This document shows positions 30,899 through 41,085 of a stretch of DNA of 64,000 nucleotides, piece by piece. Source of the DNA: Rhynchopus sp. YZ270_cl-10 (taxonomy: Eukaryota > Euglenozoa > Diplonemea > Diplonemida > Diplonemidae). The stretch spans positions 645,001 through 709,000 of the forward strand of contig OZ037905.1 in assembly GCA_964035575.1 (NCBI GenBank). Reading direction: 5' to 3'. Each line of letters opens with the position of its first letter. Positions within the stretch are counted from its first letter, which is position 1. The notes beneath the pieces were generated by a model, which was not told where the DNA came from, did no database searches, and saw only the letters and a program-made list of their open reading frames with translations. Both the position numbers and the translations under genes were made by a program.

Positions 30899-31446
30899 TT
30901 TGTGATGCCGATATGTGTCGGGGGGGAAGAACTCCTAGTGACCCTTCACAAGCCGCACCACGTAGGGGGGGGTTGACAAACACCAAGGCGGCAGGGGCGG
31001 GGGGGGAGGGGAAACCAAGGTGCCAGGGTGGGGGGTGGGGGGCGGGGGTAGGGGACGGGGGGAGTGATTGTCAGAGGGGGGTTACGTAGCGAGACCAATG
31101 AAGTACAGTACAATGAAGTACAGCAAAAAAAGATGGGTTTTGTCAGGCCTGTTTCTAAATCCGGTCCCCGTCCCCAGATTTGGGAAAATAAATTTTTTTC
31201 CCGCACTTTTTTTCCCGCCGTCTCTACTGCGTTTTAGGGGTTCACAGGGGCTCAGAGGAGCCCGAGAAAAAATACCACGTGTCTGGATGAGACCGCTCAT
31301 GCAAAATAACCAGTTTTTGGGGGAGGGAAAAAAAAGGGGGGGAGGGGTGCCGAATCCAGAACGGCCCCCCACCATCACCAAGTCCCCCTGTGGTTGAACG
31401 GGAGTACCTTGGGGAAGTGGGTTGCTGACCGCACCATCCAGGCTGT

Positions 31447-31509
31447 ACCTCAAATTTTTTTTGCCTGCGGCGCCATTTTTCATTTTTTGCTCGCAAAAAA
31501 GGGTTCGTT
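31447..31509 (-). repeat. H6 motif pair, inverted
   Basis: TTTGCCTGCGGCGCCATTTTT then TTTTTTGCTCGCAAAAAA, complementary in order to 23246-23305. Extended similarity includes GGGTTCGTTGAGTGACTCTG. Confidence 0.6.
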
Positions 31510-31552
31510 GAGTGACTCTGTGGTGTAAAAAGCTAGATTTTTACACCGTGCC

Positions 31553-31607
31553 CTAAATTTTTTTTGCCTGCGGCGCCATTTTTGTGTATTTTTTTTGCTA
31601 CGCAAAA
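31553..31607 (-). repeat. H6 motif pair, inverted
   Basis: CCCTAAATTTTTTTTGCCTG, CGGCGCCATTTTTG, then TTTTTTTTGCTACGCAAAAA. Confidence 0.6.
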
Positions 31608-32240
31608 AGAAATACAGTCCATCTGTTCCCAATGTCTTCCCTGGTCAGCAGCGCCGAAAATTATCTCATGGACCACACTTCACTGAGGCGGTGCACGAAC
31701 CAATGGTTCATTTTCTTTCAATTCTGCCTCGATAAAGAAATCTCTGAAACTCATACAGAAAACAGTGGTAGTTTTTCCCAGAGACCACAAAGTGAGGTGG
31801 GCAAACGCCACTTTCGGAGGATTACTGCAGCCCTGGCCAACCTGGAGCCCCCCATCACCCTCGTCGAGGCACAAGTACCCCCTCCACCATTCTTCCACAC
31901 TATCCGTGAGGACGATTTTGCGCTGCGTATGAGCAAGGGGCCAGCCCATATCAGCTTTGTCTACAAATCCCTCCACCCATCACTCAAATATGGCCCAGAT
32001 TGTGTTCAAATGGGTCAAATTTTCACAGCGCTTCCCAAATTTGTCATGGAGGCGGGCGCAAAGCGCAAAAAAACCCCGAAAAAGGGCACAAAAATCACAC
32101 AAAAAAGACGCGAAAAGGGCGGGAAAAGGGCGGGAAAAAAACCGGTCCCCAGCCGAAAAAACCCCGGAAAATAGGCCCGTCACGGTTCAGGCCTGGGTTT
32201 TGTTTGTGCGTTCAAAGCCGGAAAACAAAAAGGTAAAAAA

Positions 32241-32726
32241 AACAAGTAATTGCTATCGGAAAAAAAACCGGGTGTGCTGTGGAACTCCACTCTGAAAAAA
32301 ATATAATCTACAACACGCCAGCATTCTGCTCTTCTGCCGGTATGCTAAAACACTCTTCGTACGCTGGACCCACTGGGATGCCTGCATCTGAAACTTTTAA
32401 ACAGTGGGGCTGTCCTCTTCGTCCAGCACCATCTGCTCGATCGCGATATTGGACGTAGTCTCGGCAGGCTCGATAACCATTCGCTCGGGCGGCCTCGGCA
32501 TGTTCCAGCTCGTTGTCGTCCACAGGCTCCCACGCATCGTCGTCGTCATCAGAGCAGTGCGGAAGGAACACATAATGCACAGACGACAACACGTCGTCGA
32601 TGACACCAGGCATCGTCACATCAGCACCTCCAGAAAATCGCAAGGATGCTATGGTGGTTTCGAAAATCGCGCGGAGTTATCCACAGCACACCCTATTTTT
32701 TTTCTTAGCAATTAGTTGTTCTTGTT
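32241..32726. mobile_element. 486-bp inverted-repeat element, copy 1
   Basis: The left end AACAAGTAATTGCTATCGG with GGGTGTGCTGTGGAACTCC matches the reverse complement of the right end (GGAGTTATCCACAGCACACC ... CTTGTT) over about 45 bp with a few gaps. A second copy at 57524-57932 has the same ends. The interior has a minus-strand ORF of 111 codons. In both places the element is followed by a satellite-like tandem array. Confidence 0.7.
32308..32643 (-). CDS. Small acidic ORF inside the 486-bp element
   Basis: 111 residues beginning MRFSGGADVTMPGVIDDVLS, with a DDDDDAWEPVDDNELEH acidic patch. The related copy at 57612-57818 keeps the DDAWEAVDDNELEHAD part but is otherwise diverged. It could be an exon or remnant of a transposase N-terminus; I recognise no family. 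Confidence 0.3.
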   Translation of the reverse strand: MRFSGGADVTMPGVIDDVLSSVHYVFLPHCSDDDDDAWEPVDDNELEHAEAARANGYRACRDYVQYRDRADGAGRRGQPHCLKVSDAGIPVGPAYEECFSIPAEEQNAGVL

Positions 32727-32821
32727 ATTGTTGTTTTCCACACACCTTCCTTCAACCCTTGTAGGATCAGTTCGTATTTTTTTCGCGAAAACATGAAATT
32801 ACACATTTCAAGAGAACAAAA

Positions 32822-33790
32822 AATTAAAAAGGGTTCGCCCCCTCAATGGGACGCCGTAAACCATAATTCCTCAGTGTCAGCCGCATCATTTCAATGAAAC
32901 CAAAAAGTGGCTTATTTGCATTTTTGGGCTCCGCCCGTGCAGCGGTGGGGTCATTTCGGAAAATTGGACAATTTTTTGACCACTTAAATTTTGAGAAATA
33001 TGAGCCCGGTTCCTTATACGTGGGGCCCATTTTTGGCCAAATTTTTCTCAAAATCGACGAAATTAAAATTAGACCCCTTACCCCCCCCCAGAATCATTTC
33101 AATACACTACCTGTATTGGTTGCTGACGCGTGTATACAGGAAGGTTGGGAAAAGTGGCTTATTTGCATTTTTGGGCTCCGCCCGTGCAGCGGTGGGGTCA
33201 TTTCGGAAAATTGGACAATTTTTTGACCACTTAAATTTTGAGAAATATGAGCCCGGTTCCTTATACGTGGGGCCCATTTTTGGCCAAATTTTTCTCAAAA
33301 TCGACGAAATTAAAATTAGACCCCTTACCCCCCCCCAGAATCATTTCAATACACTACCTGTATTGGTTGCTGACGCGTGTATACAGGAAGGTTGGGAAAA
33401 ATTAAAAAGGGTTCGCCCCCTCAATGGGACGCCGTAAACCATAATTCCTCAGTGTCAGCCGCATCATTTCAATGAATCCAAAAAGTGGCTTATTTGCATT
33501 TTTGGGCTCCGCCCGTGCAGCGGTGGGGTCATTTCGGAAAAGTGGCTTATTTGCATTTTTGGGCTCCGCCCGTGCAGCGGTGGGGTCATTTCGGAAAATT
33601 GGACAATTTTTTGACCACTTAAATTTTGAGAAATATGAGCCCGGTTCCTTATACGTGGGGCCCATTTTTGGCCAAATTTTTCTCAAAATCGACGAAATTA
33701 AAATTAGACCCCTTACCCCCCCCCAGAATCATTTCAATACACTACCTGTATTGGTTGCTGACGCGTGTATACAGGAAGGTTGGGAAAATG
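32822..33790 (+). repeat. Satellite-like tandem array, about 250-bp unit, three copies
   Basis: The unit begins AGTGGCTTATTTGCATTTTT, continues GGGCTCCGCCCGTGCAGC and GACCACTTAAATTTTGAG, and ends TACAGGAAGGTTGGGAAAA. Copies start near 32904, 33154 and 33482. The third is preceded by a second copy of the 80-bp lead-in (32822-32900, 33400-33478) and has an extra partial duplication. Copies are nearly identical. A related but distinct array lies at 58030-58823. Confidence 0.9.
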
Positions 33791-35064
33791 TGCCAAACTG
33801 AAGGTTGCTGTGGTTAATTGAGTACTCAAAGCAAGCTTCTGTCTTTTTTTCAATCCGTTTTGTTTGACCCCGCAGCGCTGCCTCCAATCTTTTTAGAATT
33901 GACAAACAGGTTGTTTTATCAAACAAAAATGTAATTTCCGTTGCTTTTTTTTTCTTCTTTTTGCCGGGATTTTTTCTCCCCCAAAATAGTGTCTCAAAAA
34001 TACGAGAGGGGGGTGCCTCTCCCCCTCAGGGGGGAGGGGACATACTTGTAAGCGAGGTACTGTCTCTGCTGGTAAAGGTTCAGTCGAAGTGCGTTGGTTA
34101 CGTCCTCTGGGTTTATCTTGCTGTTTGCTGCATGCTCCTCTTCGATTTGGCTGTACGCCGCATACAGTTCATCGGGGTTAATATGGTGAGTATTATTCGT
34201 GATGGCTGCAATGGCATTTTGCTCACCGTTCTTTTCAGAATACGTACTTGAAATCCGAATGTCGTTGCGGTAGAACTCTCTGGTTTGCTGTGGGGGGGTA
34301 TTTTTGTTTTGTTTGTTTGTTTCAGTATAATAATTAGCTTGAATTCTTTGATTTTCCCCATAATTATGGGGATCAGGGGTCCTTTTCTGCTCTGGTCACA
34401 GAAACATCACAAAAAAACGTAGTGATTTGTGTCGAGGGCACTGTATGAATACAGAGCCCTCAACAAATAGTTGGGTCACCACCCCCCTTTTGCGGGCTGG
34501 TCTCTACCAGGGCGCTTCATTTGAGTAATACCTCCCACTGCTTAGGGTCCGTAAACCGCCTGTTTGCTTCTCGCTGCACCCCTCCGGCAGTCATCTTACC
34601 CATCCTTCCGCCCATTGTGTCAGAATACCCTGTTGTAATAGTGTGTGCAGTTGAAGAAACAAGAGGAATATTTTTTTTTTATAGGTCAAACGCAGTTGAC
34701 AGGGGAAATGCTACGGTCGCTCTAACTGTTTTCACCCTCATCTGTGCTCCTCCCTTCTCACACACCACTTTCTGTACTTCAGGACTTTCATTTTCTTACC
34801 TTTTCTATTTGGCTCTGTTTTTGCAAAGTGGAAGCGTACAACTAACAAACTCTCCCCCTGTTTCGTTCCCGTTTTTCCTGTGTGGGCGAAGATAGTTATT
34901 GACACCGTAGTATTTTGATAGAATTGGTGCGGCTGAAGGGGGGTGCTATTTTGTGCTATTTTGGGGTCGACATCGTCAGCCACACCATTAGAAGTTAAAT
35001 GTTGAAAGCAGTTGAAGAAGCGAGAGCAGAGAGAGGAGGGTGAAAAGGAAATTATTTGTTATCC

Positions 35065-35099
<35 letters not shown>

Positions 35100-35893
35100 A
35101 CGAATGCCTAAGGACCCGCATTGGGGAACCTAGGGGTCTGTACTCAATATTGGCCAAAGCCTTTTTTGTACGGAAGGAAAAGACGTCAAGTCGTCCTGAA
35201 CCCTTGAGAGCAACTTTTATGAAAACCCCTTTCACCAGACAAAGATTTCTCGCGAGTGTAAAACACTCCGGTACTTCCTGTCGCAAGGGGGTTGTTTGTA
35301 GTCTACGGGGGGGTTTTTTTGCCGCCCTTGTGGTAAAAAATGAAGTACGCAGTACTCTACCCTCGTACAAAAAAAAACAAAATCGCGCATGATAAAGAAT
35401 TTGCATTGTTTCTGTGCAAACAAGGGAGTGTGAAAAAAAGGGCTAGGAACTACTTTGGGACACTGACGTATTTTTTTTCCCCCCTTTTTTGAAGAAAAAT
35501 AAAATATGTCAGCGTTACTACAGATTCTACTTTTTGGAAAGGAAAATTTTTTGTTTTGTGCGTAAGGCGTGTAGTAAATATTCTGTTGATATTTTTTATT
35601 ACTGCAATACGCTCCCACTGACTGGCTGTGAAGAGGAAATCTCTTTGAGGCCAAAAAAGTTGACTTGAAATACAGTCCTCGTGACTGAGTGTACCTTTGG
35701 TACATGACTGGTGCCCCGTGGGAAGACCAACCATGCAGTCCTCCAAAAAACGGAAAGGGCTGAATACCTGAATGGCATTAGGAAAGAGATGTGGGCTGAT
35801 GCGCACTGAAACAGCCTTCTTCTACACGAAAGATACAAAATAATCTAAAGCTGCCAAATTTGTATCAACAAAAGGCGGCAAAAAAAAAAAACA
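33791..35893. other. Gene-free interval
   Basis: No supported gene. Includes a CTCCCCCT/AGGGGGGAG palindrome near 34019-34038, a run of 30 or more T near 35066-35098 and an H2 copy at 35663-35722. Frames at 34521-34895 and 35232-35705 are not supported by domains or splice signals. Confidence 0.45.
35663..35722 (+). repeat. H2 repeat copy
   Basis: CTTGAAATACAGTCCTCGTG, ACTGAGTGTACC, TTTGGTACATGACTGGTG. Two stems are visible: CAGTC/GACTG with loop CTCGT, and GTACC/GGTAC with loop TTT. Confidence 0.6.
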
Positions 35894-36444
35894 GTCCATG
35901 GTGTGGCTAAATCCAGTACAAAAACAGCACAAAAGAATCACAAAAGAAGTACAAAAATTACACTTTATTTTGGGGGTGTTTTTCGCGAAAAATTATTTCC
36001 CTGTATAAGCTTTTTGGGGGTCAGGGTCGGGGGGGGAATTTTTTTTGGCCTACAAAAAATTGGGGAATTTTTTTCTTCTTCGATTCTCGAGAGTCCGTGC
36101 GTGCTGTGATGGGGTCACTTTGCGCTGAGAAATGAGTATTTTTGACCTAAAATGCATGCATCAGTTTTTACAGGGCATTTTCAGGTTTGGTGTAAAATAT
36201 GGTCAGTACTTGACCACTGAGGGTAAAGTGCAAGGTGAACGTGGGGGCAGTTTGCATAGCTGCGAACTTTGCTGCATGTTGTGGCCCACCATTTTACAAA
36301 TACTAGGTAAAATTTACGGAACTGACGATAATTACCAACGACAGTGCCAATTTATGTCGACATTTTTCAGAAATGTTGCGTACCGTGGCTTCGCCAGGAA
36401 CTTTTGGGTGCCATGACTTGGGGCGATTGGGAAAGTACGAATTG

Positions 36445-37426
36445 CAGGGGAGTTTAAAATATCGGTTTACCGGTTTCAAAAACCGAAAAATTCGGTTTGA
36501 GGATTTTGAAAAAAAAAAAAAAAAAAAGCTATAGAAAATCTGGATTTTTGAAAAAAAAAATTTCCTCGTAACAGGGTTTCTGGCCAGAAAAATCCTGTTT
36601 TTGCAGATAATGTGACCCCACCATTTGACGGACGGAGTTCGGAGAAGCCAAACATGAGTGAGAGAGGAAGGGGAAGTGAGGCCCTGAGGGATAACCCCAT
36701 CCCTCAAAAATTCCTTAACACTCTGTGTTAAAGTTTTTAAGGTTGCTTTTGCTACGCACCCTGTACCTACACCCCCCCATACGGGGTCCACCAAAAATCG
36801 ACATTTCACGCAGAGGCACCAAAGTGTAAGATTTTTTCGGTGTTGGAAAGATTGGGCCAAAAAATGAGGTATTTAGAATACAGTTTTCCGAGAGATTTGT
36901 TTTTAATTCCTATTTTCGTGTCGCGACTTTACGTGGGAAACGCTTTAGAAACGTGCGTTCCGTAAGGCAAAACGGGCGTTTTTCACCGAAAACCACCAGA
37001 CCCCTGTACGTGACGCCGGAAACGCACTTGCGGGGTATCGAAGGTGGGCTGCGGTTTGTAACCACTCGTTGCGTTGCTTGGGTTCCGTTCGATGAATTCA
37101 GATCGGTTGCGTTGTGTTGGATGCGTTCGTGGGTGCCTGTTCGTTTCTGTTCAGATCTTTGCGTACATCAACCACCATCAAGAGGGAGCGTTAATGATCA
37201 GCAAAACTAAATTCTTGCTATTTACAACCCGCCTCAAAAATTCACTTTTTGTAAGAAATTTTTTTAAAAAGGAACAGAAATCGAAAAAAGTTGTTAAGGG
37301 ATGAAGGGTGGGGGGTGGGGCCCGTGGGGGGGCGAGAAAGCTCGGAATTCGCTTTTTTTTGCCCAAACCGATTTTTTACCTCAAACCGAATTTTTTGAAA
37401 AAAATCCAAACTTTTAAACTCCCCTG
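36445..37426. mobile_element. Non-autonomous hAT-like element (982 bp), nested
   Basis: Inverted ends CAGGGGAGTTTAAAA and TTTTAAACTCCCCTG are perfect over 15 bp. The 8-bp target duplication ACGAATTG is perfect (36437-36444 and 37427-37434). CAGGG-type ends with an 8-bp duplication are diagnostic of hAT. No transposase frame, so it depends on a partner element. Confidence 0.88.
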
Positions 37427-37494
37427 ACGAATTGGTACCAAAAATAAAAAAAAACCCCTTTTTTAGGGTATACAAAAAAAGTACAAAAGAAGTA

Positions 37495-37834
37495 AAGGGG
37501 CCCCCCGAATAAGTTCTTTATTTGGGGGGTGTTTGCTCGAAGAATAAAAGAAGTTATTTGGAATCGAAGTTATTTGGGGGGGAAGTTATTTGGGCAAACA
37601 CCGTACCATAAATTTTTTTCGCCTGCGGCGCCATTATATATTGCTTTTTTTTGCTCCGCAAAAAAAAAATACACAGTACCCTATCAGTTTGGGGGAAATT
37701 TTGAAAAATAAAAAAGGAAGTGGGAGGGGGCGAAGTTATTCGGTAACTTTTTCGGCACCTAAAATCTGGAAAAAAAAGAAGTTATTTGGGAAAATACCTA
37801 TTATTTGGGGGGGAACTTATTCGGGGGGCCCCTT
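37495..37834. mobile_element. 340-bp TA-flanked MITE, nested
   Basis: Perfect 22-bp inverted ends AAGGGGCCCCCCGAATAAGT and complement, flanked by TA (37493-37494, 37835-37836). The uninterrupted form of its insertion site, AAGAAGTACAAAAATTACAC, is present at the left end of the outer element (about 35956-35975), giving a filled and an empty site in one window. The interior carries GAAGTTATTTGGG repeats and an H6 pair (37603-37669). Confidence 0.88.
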
Positions 37835-37878
37835 TACAAAAATTACACTTTATTTTTGGAGTTAGCCACACCAGTCCA

Positions 37879-38461
37879 TTTATTTTCTTTTGAATTGCCT
37901 CTGAGCTACGTCAATGATGACACACAGAGCAAACAATCCTGCTGACCAACGGCCAAAATTATCCAAGTTGACTTGAAATACAAAGCCCTCTCGTGACAGT
38001 ATACCATTTTAAAAAAAAAACTGTAAAGAGCACAAAGTGTTTCCATTCCGAATAACTACGTCAATAGACAGCACTGCACAATACATTTTTGTTTTCCACT
38101 GTAACCTACTATGCAGGATGTGTTTTTTTGTTTGTTTTTAAAAACACGTGAAAAAAAAAAATTGATAAGATGAACGCTCTGATTGCTTCACCAGCTGTAA
38201 AAGAGCTATACTTGTTTTTTTTTTTTGACATAACCTCTCAACCACCTCCGTTTTTTTGTTTTTTGAAAACTTGGAAAAATCACGTGTCGCAACAGAATAT
38301 ATCCACGCCACGCCCACCCTCCGCCCAGCTTACTTCCATTTCGCGGTCTACGTTGAGATGTCCTACTCCCGCTACCGCTCGTCAGTCAACGAAACGGGTA
38401 TAATTGGAACACAAGGGAGCAACTCTTTGTGTGAAGTAAGTGGGTTTTTTTTTTTTAAATT
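37879..38461. other. Spacer downstream of the bestrophin-like gene
   Basis: Contains a partial H2 copy at 37971-38012 and an H1-like arm (ATAAGATGAACGCTCTGATT) at 38165-38184. No gene seen. Confidence 0.5.
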
Positions 38462-39502
38462 TCAACATTTTTTTTTATATCCCTTCTTCCTTCTCTGTGT
38501 ACCTGCTGAACAGAGGTCGATTCTGGCGATAATGTTTTTCTCGAAATCGGCAAGGTCAAAGTCGTTGATATCATTTCCGAAGGGGTCTTCAAGCTCACTG
38601 CCGATACGGAGGAGGCCAAGCAGGAGAAAGGATGTGACGGCGATGAAGGGGATGGCTGTGTAGCGTAGGTCGCTCACTGCAGCGGGGATGAGGGAGAGCA
38701 GAAACGCCCAGAGAACCAGACGCGACAGATGCATCCACGGGAACGGCAGAAGCGTAGCCGTAAGCTGCACCATATCCATCCACACCAAATGCAGCCCCGA
38801 AATCCCTTTCCAAAACTCTACATAGCGTGCCTGCGATACCCCCACCTCCAACCCGTCCAGCTCCCCTCGCAGCCACGTCAACAATATAACACACACCCCA
38901 TGCGGCGATTCGCACCTCACATCCTCATACTCCAGCGCTGTCAGAAAGGGTTGCAAAAAGGACACAGATTGGATGTGAGCTTCTGGGGCTCTTCCATTCA
39001 TATCTGTTTCCTCAGTAGTGTTATGTGGCTGCATGGCGATAACATCCCAATAGCCCTGTACATCACGCAATACAACCATGATCAGGCATTTTGTATACCG
39101 CATGACGTTGTCCGAGAATGCCGTTCGCGTTGGGTCTGAATCGTTCTGGAGGGAGGAGGCTAGCGAGCAGACCTCGCTGCTGTGGTGTGCCAGGCTGCTG
39201 AGAAGGGTGCGTCCCTCCCAGTAGCGTTGATACGCATTTGAACAGCGGAACACCAAGAGAAAGGAGACCGGGGTGAGAACGATCTGGTGCCCCACCACGT
39301 GGACATCTATCCGGTGCACCTCCCCATCGAGCACGGCAACCACAGCAGTGAGCACTGCCAGGACAACCACCTTCGTAAACACATCGGACCATACGGTACC
39401 CACAACGCTGACCAACACCCGCGCACTCCCCCTCAACCCAGTCGCCCACAAAGGGTATTCCTGGATATGACGTCGGGAGACAAAATGGGGGTCTTCTGCC
39501 AT
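38462..39502 (-). CDS. Bestrophin-family (UPF0187-like) anion channel
   Basis: 346-residue integral membrane protein. Bestrophins form pentameric chloride or bicarbonate channels; some algal members sit in thylakoids. Family signatures: LLVFRCSNAYQRYWEGR (about 80-96), the equivalent of the LLxFRTNxSYxRWWEGR block; PFPWMHLSRLVLWAFLLS, matching the conserved PFP before the last helices; and ELEDPFGNDINDFDLADFEK (about 302-321), the diagnostic acidic EDPFGxDxNDxxLD segment that forms the cytosolic calcium-clasp region. Four hydrophobic stretches are visible. It is read as one exon from MAEDPHFVSRRH; no transit peptide is evident, so its membrane is unknown. The last 25 residues are basic and may include an unspliced end. 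Confidence 0.88.
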   Translation of the reverse strand: MAEDPHFVSRRHIQEYPLWATGLRGSARVLVSVVGTVWSDVFTKVVVLAVLTAVVAVLDGEVHRIDVHVVGHQIVLTPVSFLLVFRCSNAYQRYWEGRTLLSSLAHHSSEVCSLASSLQNDSDPTRTAFSDNVMRYTKCLIMVVLRDVQGYWDVIAMQPHNTTEETDMNGRAPEAHIQSVSFLQPFLTALEYEDVRCESPHGVCVILLTWLRGELDGLEVGVSQARYVEFWKGISGLHLVWMDMVQLTATLLPFPWMHLSRLVLWAFLLSLIPAAVSDLRYTAIPFIAVTSFLLLGLLRIGSELEDPFGNDINDFDLADFEKNIIARIDLCSAGTQRRKKGYKKKC

Positions 39503-39839
39503 GTCTGTTTGCTCAGATAAGAGGTATTTTTCGCCCCCCTACCGTTCCAAGCTATCCTGAGGGAAACGGTTCGATGGGTCTTTCCCCTTTTCCCAGCTTG
39601 GGCGAGAGCGATTTGCTCAAAACACCGCAACGGCCCTCCGACTCCAATCGCCTAAGCACCCACCTTAGGCGATTTCTGGGGCTGTTGTGCTCAATATTGG
39701 CCTATTTTCCCCCCCTTCTTTCCATAAAGGACATGAATTGTGTACTGTAGGAAGAGGGGAGAATGGGTTATTATGATGTGTGAAGTACAGCGGTATCAAA
39801 AGAAAGGGTCCAAAGAGGGGTTTTTTAGAATAAGTAAAT

Positions 39840-39889
39840 TTGAAAACTTGGTTGTATTAGTGTAGCCACTCTAGTGTGCTCCACTATAA
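39840..39889 (+). repeat. H3 hairpin copy
   Basis: TTGAAAACTTGGTTGTATTAG, AGTGTAGCCACTC, TAGTGTGCTCCACTATA. AGTGTAG/CTCCACT outer arms plus CCAC/GTGTG inner pairing. Confidence 0.6.
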
Positions 39890-40233
39890 AAGTAAATTTA
39901 TTTAAAACAAAAAGGCACTCCATATCCAAAACAAGGGGGGTGTCTAGAGACAAAAACAGGTTTCTGTATTGGGTTGAAAGTATGGGGGGAAATGACTTTT
40001 TTTTTGGCTTCATGCAACAATAAAACAAAACAAAAAAAGAGAGGCCGCTTTAAACGGGAAAAAATGAAAAAAAAAAAAAATGAAAAATGAAAAATGAGGA
40101 AAAAAGCTCTCAAAGAAAAGAATCTTTCAAACATTTCTTCTCTCTTGTTTCGTAGCTATCCTATAATTTCTTTTGGGATTGTTGCTGTGTTCATCTTTTT
40201 TTCCCGACAAAAAAAAAAAGGGAGGGGAGGGGA

Positions 40234-40277
40234 GAAAGTTTAGTAAGATGGATACACCCCTCGGACCAATCTTAAAA
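40234..40277 (+). repeat. H1-architecture hairpin, diverged
   Basis: TTTAGTAAGATGG ... CCCCTCGG ... CCAATCTTA. AAGAT/ATCTT and GG/CC pair around a CCCCTCGGA loop. Confidence 0.35.
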
Positions 40278-40750
40278 CCCTCAGGTTTTTCTTTTTGTAG
40301 TTGCACTGTTGTTGCTTTGGGTGAGAAGAAGAGAGAGAAAGGAAAAATAACATAAAAATAAAATGAAAGCTCAACTATAAGATCCGCACCCAAGACGCAT
40401 GTCTGGGCCACAACCATTTTTTTGTTGACTATTTTCTTGAAAAATATACATTCATCATTTTTTTTGTTTCTTTCCCCATCTCTCGCATCCCCATCCCCTC
40501 TTAAATTTTTTTTTTTTGCCTTAACGTTGTGAGACACCCCGACCACGTTTAATTTTTCAAAAAGGTGAATTCCCCCCTCTGTTTTTTGTTATATTTTTTT
40601 GAAAGTTTTATTGCATCCACACATCACCAGTCTGAAGACGGGTTTTTGCACACATTTTTTTTTTCCCTCTTTTAAGCCCCCCCCTATTAACCACAACATT
40701 CCTCCTCATTTCTTGTTTCTTCTTTTTGCAAACTTCATGCAAACAAAAAA

Positions 40751-40790
40751 GTTTATAAGATGACTCTAAGCATCTCGTGCTTAGTCACCT
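40751..40790 (+). repeat. H1 hairpin copy, downstream of OST1
   Basis: GTTTATAAGATGACTCTAAG, CATCTCGTG, CTTAGTCACCT. CTAAGC/GCTTAG inner stem. It lies about 300 bp past the OST1 stop and, read on the OST1 strand, is followed by a T run. Confidence 0.7.
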
Positions 40791-41085
40791 CAAAAAAAAG
40801 GTACACACACACACACACACACACACCGTCCCTTTTTTCCATATCACCCTCGAGAGGGGAGGGGACACACAACACGTTCACAATCCATCCTCCTCCTCTC
40901 ACTGAGAGCGCAAAACAAAAGAAACACTTTTTTTAAAAATCTACAAAAGACCCCTTCTCTTTCCTCTTTTTTTTGTTGTTATCCTTTTTTTCCAAACTAC
41001 CCCCATAAATCCTATACGTTTGTTCGGTTACCCTCCTTTTTTTGTTTGTTTCTTCTTCCTCATCTCCTAAAAAAATAAACTAAAA

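Larger units (their letters stand above)
24540..30960 (-). mobile_element. Structurally complete APE-type LINE (non-LTR retrotransposon)
   Basis: About 6.4 kb with two long open frames in the order ORF1 (30898-28973) then ORF2 (endonuclease-reverse transcriptase, ending 24584). Both frames are uninterrupted across 6.3 kb apart from one UGA at their junction, implying a young copy. GC is higher than in the surrounding DNA. The 5' boundary is uncertain (G-rich leader from about 30899 to 31080). The 3' end is marked by the H1 hairpin; no unambiguous target duplication was found. APE endonuclease plus an RT with YADD places it among APE-bearing LINEs (jockey/CR1/I-like), but the exact clade needs a tree. 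Confidence 0.88.
30961..32240. other. Gene-free interval behind the LINE 5' end
   Basis: G-rich tract at 30965-31080, then mixed sequence with H6 pairs at 31447-31509 and 31553-31607. A 196-codon plus frame at 31584-32174 and an opposing minus frame at 31680-31976 have no recognisable domain or splice partners; I do not call either a gene. Confidence 0.45.
35899..37873. mobile_element. Outer inverted-repeat element (1975 bp) with two nested insertions
   Basis: Ends TGGTGTGGCTAAATCCA (35899) and its near-complement (ending TTAGCCACACCA at 37873) match over 17 bp. A direct repeat GTCCA flanks it (35894-35898 and 37874-37878), a possible 5-bp target duplication. Inside are an hAT-like element (36445-37426) and a TA-flanked MITE (37495-37834). 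No transposase frame of its own was seen. The superfamily is unassigned. Confidence 0.6.
39503..41085. other. Spacer between OST1 and the bestrophin-like gene
   Basis: No gene seen. Contains H3 (39840-39889), H1-type hairpins (40234-40277, 40751-40790) and an (AC)12 microsatellite (40803-40826). Confidence 0.5.

Noticed and set aside
24812-30905. Many plus-strand frames across the LINE, up to 327 codons
   Set aside because: Antisense shadows of two high-GC open frames whose protein motifs are clear on the minus strand.
31584-32174. 196-codon plus-strand frame ending in a Lys-rich tail
   Set aside because: An opposing frame is equally open, the start overlaps an H6 repeat and no domain or splice signals support it.
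36953-37210. Gene-like frame inside the nested hAT element
   Set aside because: Short, lacks a transposase or other domain, and lies entirely within the non-autonomous element.
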